Assembly (NCBI GenBank): GCA_045540915.1
Contig: JAZQID010000101.1
Location: 1 to 26,731, forward strand
DNA: 26,731 bases
Reading direction: 5' to 3'
Source of the DNA: RGIG2206 sp045540915
Lineage (GTDB): Bacteria; Bacillota; Clostridia; Oscillospirales; Acutalibacteraceae
The translations under genes were made by a program, and so were the position numbers. Below, piece by piece: positions 23,915 to 26,731 of the stretch. Every line of letters begins with the position of its first letter. The stretch's first letter is position 1. Below the pieces are notes generated by a model that was not told the DNA's origin, did no database searches, and saw only the letters and a program-made list of their open reading frames with translations.

Positions 23915-24409
23915 ATGATGATTGTTCAAAAGCAAGATTCCAAAATGGACATTGATCTCGAAAACACAAGAGAATATTATCAAGCCCATTCACTTTGCGA
24001 TTGTCCCTGTTGCCGCAATTTATATGTCCAAATAAAAAGTGCATTTCCGTTGCTCAGTGAGTTTTTGTCTGATCTTGGTGTAGATATCTCTCGCCCTGAT
24101 GAAGCAGGAAGCTGTGAAATGGAAAATGAAATCGATTATGTTTTTGTCTCATATACCGTATGCGGTAAAATCTTGGAATACAATGAGTATGAAATCGACA
24201 TTAAAGATAACTTATTTCTTAGCATTATCATAGGAGATAGTTTCATACCCAACGAGCAAAAAAATGATTGTTTTGTTGTTACTGTTTATGGAATAAGGCT
24301 TCCATGGGTATTGGATGAACCTTTTCCCGAAACAACGCCAATAACCCCAACTAAAAATGGATTATTATATAAACTCAAAGCACGTTTTCAAAAGAACACA
24401 AGAAGCTAA
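23915..24409 (+). CDS. Cys-rich orphan protein with CxCxCC motif
   Basis: No function assigned. The 164-residue soluble protein lacks signal peptide and membrane helices. Near its N-terminus is IDLENTREYYQAHSLCDCPCC, where Cys28, Cys30, Cys32 and Cys33 could bind a metal or be redox active. The middle is beta-rich (YVFVSYTVCGKIL, NLFLSIIIGDSF, CFVVTVYGIRLPWVLDEP), followed by a Lys/Arg-rich tail. The start is the ATG seven bases after AAAGG; an adjacent ATG at 23918 is equally possible. It is preceded by its own promoter and repeat and ends 25 bases before the 5'-nucleotidase gene, with no terminator, so the two may be co-transcribed. I recall similar proteins among gut Clostridia but cannot name the family. 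Confidence 0.7.
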   Translation: MMIVQKQDSKMDIDLENTREYYQAHSLCDCPCCRNLYVQIKSAFPLLSEFLSDLGVDISRPDEAGSCEMENEIDYVFVSYTVCGKILEYNEYEIDIKDNLFLSIIIGDSFIPNEQKNDCFVVTVYGIRLPWVLDEPFPETTPITPTKNGLLYKLKARFQKNTRS

Positions 24410-24434
24410 ATTACTACTCAAGAAAGGAGCGGCA

Positions 24435-26345
24435 ATGAAACAGATAATTCTTCGCATGACCACCGTGATACTCACACTTGTAATGCTTCTCTCCCTTTGT
24501 GTCGCATCCCACGCCGAAGGGGCATCTTCCAAGGATGAGATCACCATTCTTTTTACCCACGACCTTCACTCCCACCTGCTTCCCTCCGTCAACGAGGACG
24601 GAAGCGGAGAGTACGGCGGATACGCCCGTCTTATGACCTTGATCCGCGAACAGAAGGCGCTTGATCCCGATGCCATTCTTGTAGACGGCGGCGATTTTTC
24701 GATGGGCTCGCTCTTTCAGACCGCCTACGCAACCTCTGCTATTGAACTGCGTATGATGGGTGCTATGGGTTATGACGCCACCACCTTTGGTAATCACGAA
24801 TACGATTATCTGCAGGCAGGACTCCAGTCTATGCTGAACGTGGCTGCAGACAGCGGCGATCCAGTTCCGCCCATTCTTTGCGCAAACTACTGGCCCCCGA
24901 TGAAAGACCATGACGGCTATGACAAAGCTATGTGGGATGCGTTGAACAATTACGGAGTCAAGGACTATATGATTATGGAGAGGGGCGGCGTTCACTACGT
25001 CCTCTTCGGTATTTTCGGCATTGACTCTGACGACTGCGCTCCAAATTCTGGAATGATACTTGAGGATCCTATCACCGTAGCGCAGGAGACGGTGAATGCT
25101 GCCGTTAAAGACTGTAAAGACAAATACTGCGCCGATCCCGTTGTGATATGTCTCTCCCACAGCGGTACCGAGGATGGCAAGGGCGAGGACTACGAGTTAG
25201 CCAAATCGGTCGACGGCATTGACGTCATTATTTCGGGTCACACCCACACAACTCTCAGCGAGCCTATCGTTGTAAACGACACTGTCATCGTCTCTGCCGG
25301 AGAGTACGGACGTAATTTAGGCGTGGTCAAGCTCACTCGCAAAGGAACGCTGAAGAGCTTCGAACTTTTACCTGTTGACGAAACGGTTGCGGAGGACCCT
25401 GACATTGCCGCCTTAGTAGAGGGGTATAAGACCACCGTTGAGACAGACTATCTCTCCAAGTACGGCTTCACCTTCGATCAGGTTTTGGTGAACAATAAAT
25501 ATAAATTTGATACTGTGGATGAGGTGTACGACACCCAGCATGAGTCCACGTTGGGCAACCTGTTCGCCGACGCATATAAAGAGGCTGTGGAATCGACCAC
25601 AGGCAAAAAGGTAGACGTTGCTTTAACTGCCGCAGGTGTAATTCGCGCAACTATGCCTGTCGGAAACGTCACTGTGTCAGACGTATTCAACGCCGCATCA
25701 TTGGGCGTTGGCACCGAGGGCGAGCTTGTTGCCATTTACGTCACGGGCAAGGATCTGAAAAACGCTATTGAGCTTGATGCATCTGTCCAGCCCCTTATGA
25801 ACACCGCCCAGCTCTTTATGTCGGGCGTGGAGTATTCCTTCAATACCAACCGTATGATCTTCAACAAGGTAGATTACGCCATGCTTCAGAATGATGACGG
25901 CACCCTCTCTGAGATAGAGGATGACAAGCTCTACCATATTGTTGCAGGAATGTATATGGGTCAAATGTTGGGTTCCGCCGAGGAGACCTCTATGGGAATA
26001 CTCACCATCACTCCCCGTGACGAGCAGGGCAATCCTATCGCTACGGAGGATCTGGTGGATTACGTGGTGAAGGATGAAAACGGCAATCCTGTCAAAGAGT
26101 GGTATGCGATCGCCACCTATCTCGATGAAATGAGCGGCGAGATGGATTCCCGCTACGAGAAGCCCGACGGTCGCAAGATAGTATATGCCAGCTTGAATCC
26201 GGTAAAACTCCTGCGCAATGCTAATATGTTCACTTATATCGCGTTAGCGCTGATTATTATTTTGACCGCCGCGATCGTGCTCGTGACAGTAAAGATCGTC
26301 AAGAGGATTAAGGCTAAGAAAAGGTTTTCTAATGAGCAAAATTAA
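24435..26345 (+). CDS. secreted, membrane-anchored 5'-nucleotidase/2',3'-cyclic phosphodiesterase family protein
   Basis: Extracellular metallophosphoesterase expected to release nucleosides and phosphate from nucleotides. The 636-residue protein has a Sec signal peptide (KQIILRM, hydrophobic core, cleavage probably after SHA, Ala27). Its calcineurin-like catalytic domain has metal ligands Asp43 and His45 (THDLHSH), Asp87 (GGDF), Asn120-His121 (GNHE), the SHSGTEDG loop and GHTH at 268-271. The 5'-nucleotidase C-terminal domain, about 345-560, includes ESTLGNLFADAYKEA and ALTAAGVIRA. Residues 599-621 form a single membrane helix followed by a basic tail, so it is anchored without LPxTG. The ATG lies five bases after AAAGGAG; upstream in-frame extension is not needed. 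The stop overlaps the next gene. Substrate specificity is uncertain. Confidence 0.93.
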   Translation: MKQIILRMTTVILTLVMLLSLCVASHAEGASSKDEITILFTHDLHSHLLPSVNEDGSGEYGGYARLMTLIREQKALDPDAILVDGGDFSMGSLFQTAYATSAIELRMMGAMGYDATTFGNHEYDYLQAGLQSMLNVAADSGDPVPPILCANYWPPMKDHDGYDKAMWDALNNYGVKDYMIMERGGVHYVLFGIFGIDSDDCAPNSGMILEDPITVAQETVNAAVKDCKDKYCADPVVICLSHSGTEDGKGEDYELAKSVDGIDVIISGHTHTTLSEPIVVNDTVIVSAGEYGRNLGVVKLTRKGTLKSFELLPVDETVAEDPDIAALVEGYKTTVETDYLSKYGFTFDQVLVNNKYKFDTVDEVYDTQHESTLGNLFADAYKEAVESTTGKKVDVALTAAGVIRATMPVGNVTVSDVFNAASLGVGTEGELVAIYVTGKDLKNAIELDASVQPLMNTAQLFMSGVEYSFNTNRMIFNKVDYAMLQNDDGTLSEIEDDKLYHIVAGMYMGQMLGSAEETSMGILTITPRDEQGNPIATEDLVDYVVKDENGNPVKEWYAIATYLDEMSGEMDSRYEKPDGRKIVYASLNPVKLLRNANMFTYIALALIIILTAAIVLVTVKIVKRIKAKKRFSNEQN

Positions 26346-26731
26346 CTACTCTGAAAAAAGAAAAAAAGACCTGCGAATTCAAGGGATTTTTCTATACGTT
26401 TCGGTGTCCGTTCTGTTAATAACAATGCTGATTTTCGTTATATATTCCCTAATATCTGACCGTCCCATTGAACGAAGCGAGGCGGTTTCAGTATCAGGCT
26501 ATTTTGACTACTATGAAACATCGGATGATAACGAACGGATATTATTTCTTGAAGACGGAACAAGGCTTATAATTAACTCAATTATATACAACTCAGAAGA
26601 TTTAGAAATACAGGATGCAATGGACTCCCTTGAAAAAGGAACAAGACTGGAACTACTGATAAACCCCAATAATGATACTATTCTTGAGATTAAAACTGAT
26701 ACTGAGGACCTCCTAACTTATGATGAGTACA
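26332..26731 (+). CDS. membrane protein of unknown function (partial, runs off window)
   Basis: The ATG at 26332 lies inside the last codons of the 5'-nucleotidase gene, overlapping it by 14 bases, which suggests coupling. The 133 visible codons give a short basic N-terminus, one membrane helix at about residues 18-42 (IQGIFLYVSVSVLLITMLIF), then an outside region. That region contains VSGYFDYYETSDDNERI, LFLEDGTRLIINSI and GTRLELLINPNN, which look like a small beta-barrel domain. No family is recognised. It reads in one frame to the right edge with no stop. It is AT-rich compared with the gene before it, and it may work with the nucleotidase at the membrane. Confidence 0.75.
   Translation, partial: MSKINYSEKRKKDLRIQGIFLYVSVSVLLITMLIFVIYSLISDRPIERSEAVSVSGYFDYYETSDDNERILFLEDGTRLIINSIIYNSEDLEIQDAMDSLEKGTRLELLINPNNDTILEIKTDTEDLLTYDEY

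Noticed and set aside
24414..25160. A 248-codon minus-strand frame opposite the 5'-nucleotidase
   Set aside because: Shadow of a gene with clear catalytic motifs; no ribosome binding site or domain.

Overview
The window looks like a chromosomal segment of a Gram-positive, low-to-mid GC Clostridia, most likely an Oscillospirales/Ruminococcaceae-type gut bacterium. This is inferred from gene content and order: rpsB-tsf-pyrH-frr-uppS-cdsA-dxr-rseP-ispG, the dgt-dnaG-rpoD block with a YlmC/YmxH-type sporulation-associated PRC-barrel gene, the AddAB recombination nuclease, and the one-step LL-diaminopimelate aminotransferase route to lysine and peptidoglycan. No species can be assigned from the sequence alone.

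Positions 1-22737 are almost entirely minus-strand housekeeping DNA. Read in the direction of transcription (right to left) there are five blocks. (1) A TTGAAG-17-TAAAAT promoter drives dapF, dapL and an unnamed propeller-like gene, ending in an 11-bp hairpin. (2) An extended -10 promoter drives addB-addA, which overlap by one base. (3) A promoter downstream of addA drives rpmE, a terminator, then yigZ, dgt, dnaG, rpoD and ylmC; rpoD is followed by a 14-bp hairpin whose 3' arm contains the ylmC ribosome binding site. (4) A strong promoter and about 100 nt of potentially folded leader precede rpsB, a terminator, tsf and a second strong terminator. (5) A separate promoter drives pyrH-frr-(hairpin)-uppS-cdsA-dxr-rseP-ispG, with ispG running off the window. 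Together these genes cover translation (S2, EF-Ts, RRF, L31), replication and transcription initiation (primase, sigma-A), nucleotide metabolism (UMP kinase, dNTPase), isoprenoid, undecaprenyl and phospholipid precursors, regulated membrane proteolysis, double-strand-break repair and DAP synthesis.

At about 22.74 kb the coding strand switches. A divergent TTGACA-17-TATACT promoter drives tRNA-Cys(GCA). Immediately after its CCA end lies a more AT-rich accessory region. It holds two direct copies of a roughly 115-bp structured repeat (22894-23010 and 23725-23839). Each begins with the same terminator hairpin, and each is followed by a nearly identical promoter and one small orphan gene: a two-helix membrane protein with a PH-like tail, and a Cys-rich soluble protein. 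This repeat/promoter/gene/terminator layout resembles tandem gene cassettes beside a tRNA and is the least ordinary feature here. It is followed by a secreted, membrane-anchored 5'-nucleotidase-family phosphoesterase that overlaps the start of another membrane protein, cut by the window end.

No rRNA, CRISPR array, transposase, integrase, prophage gene or replication origin was seen.
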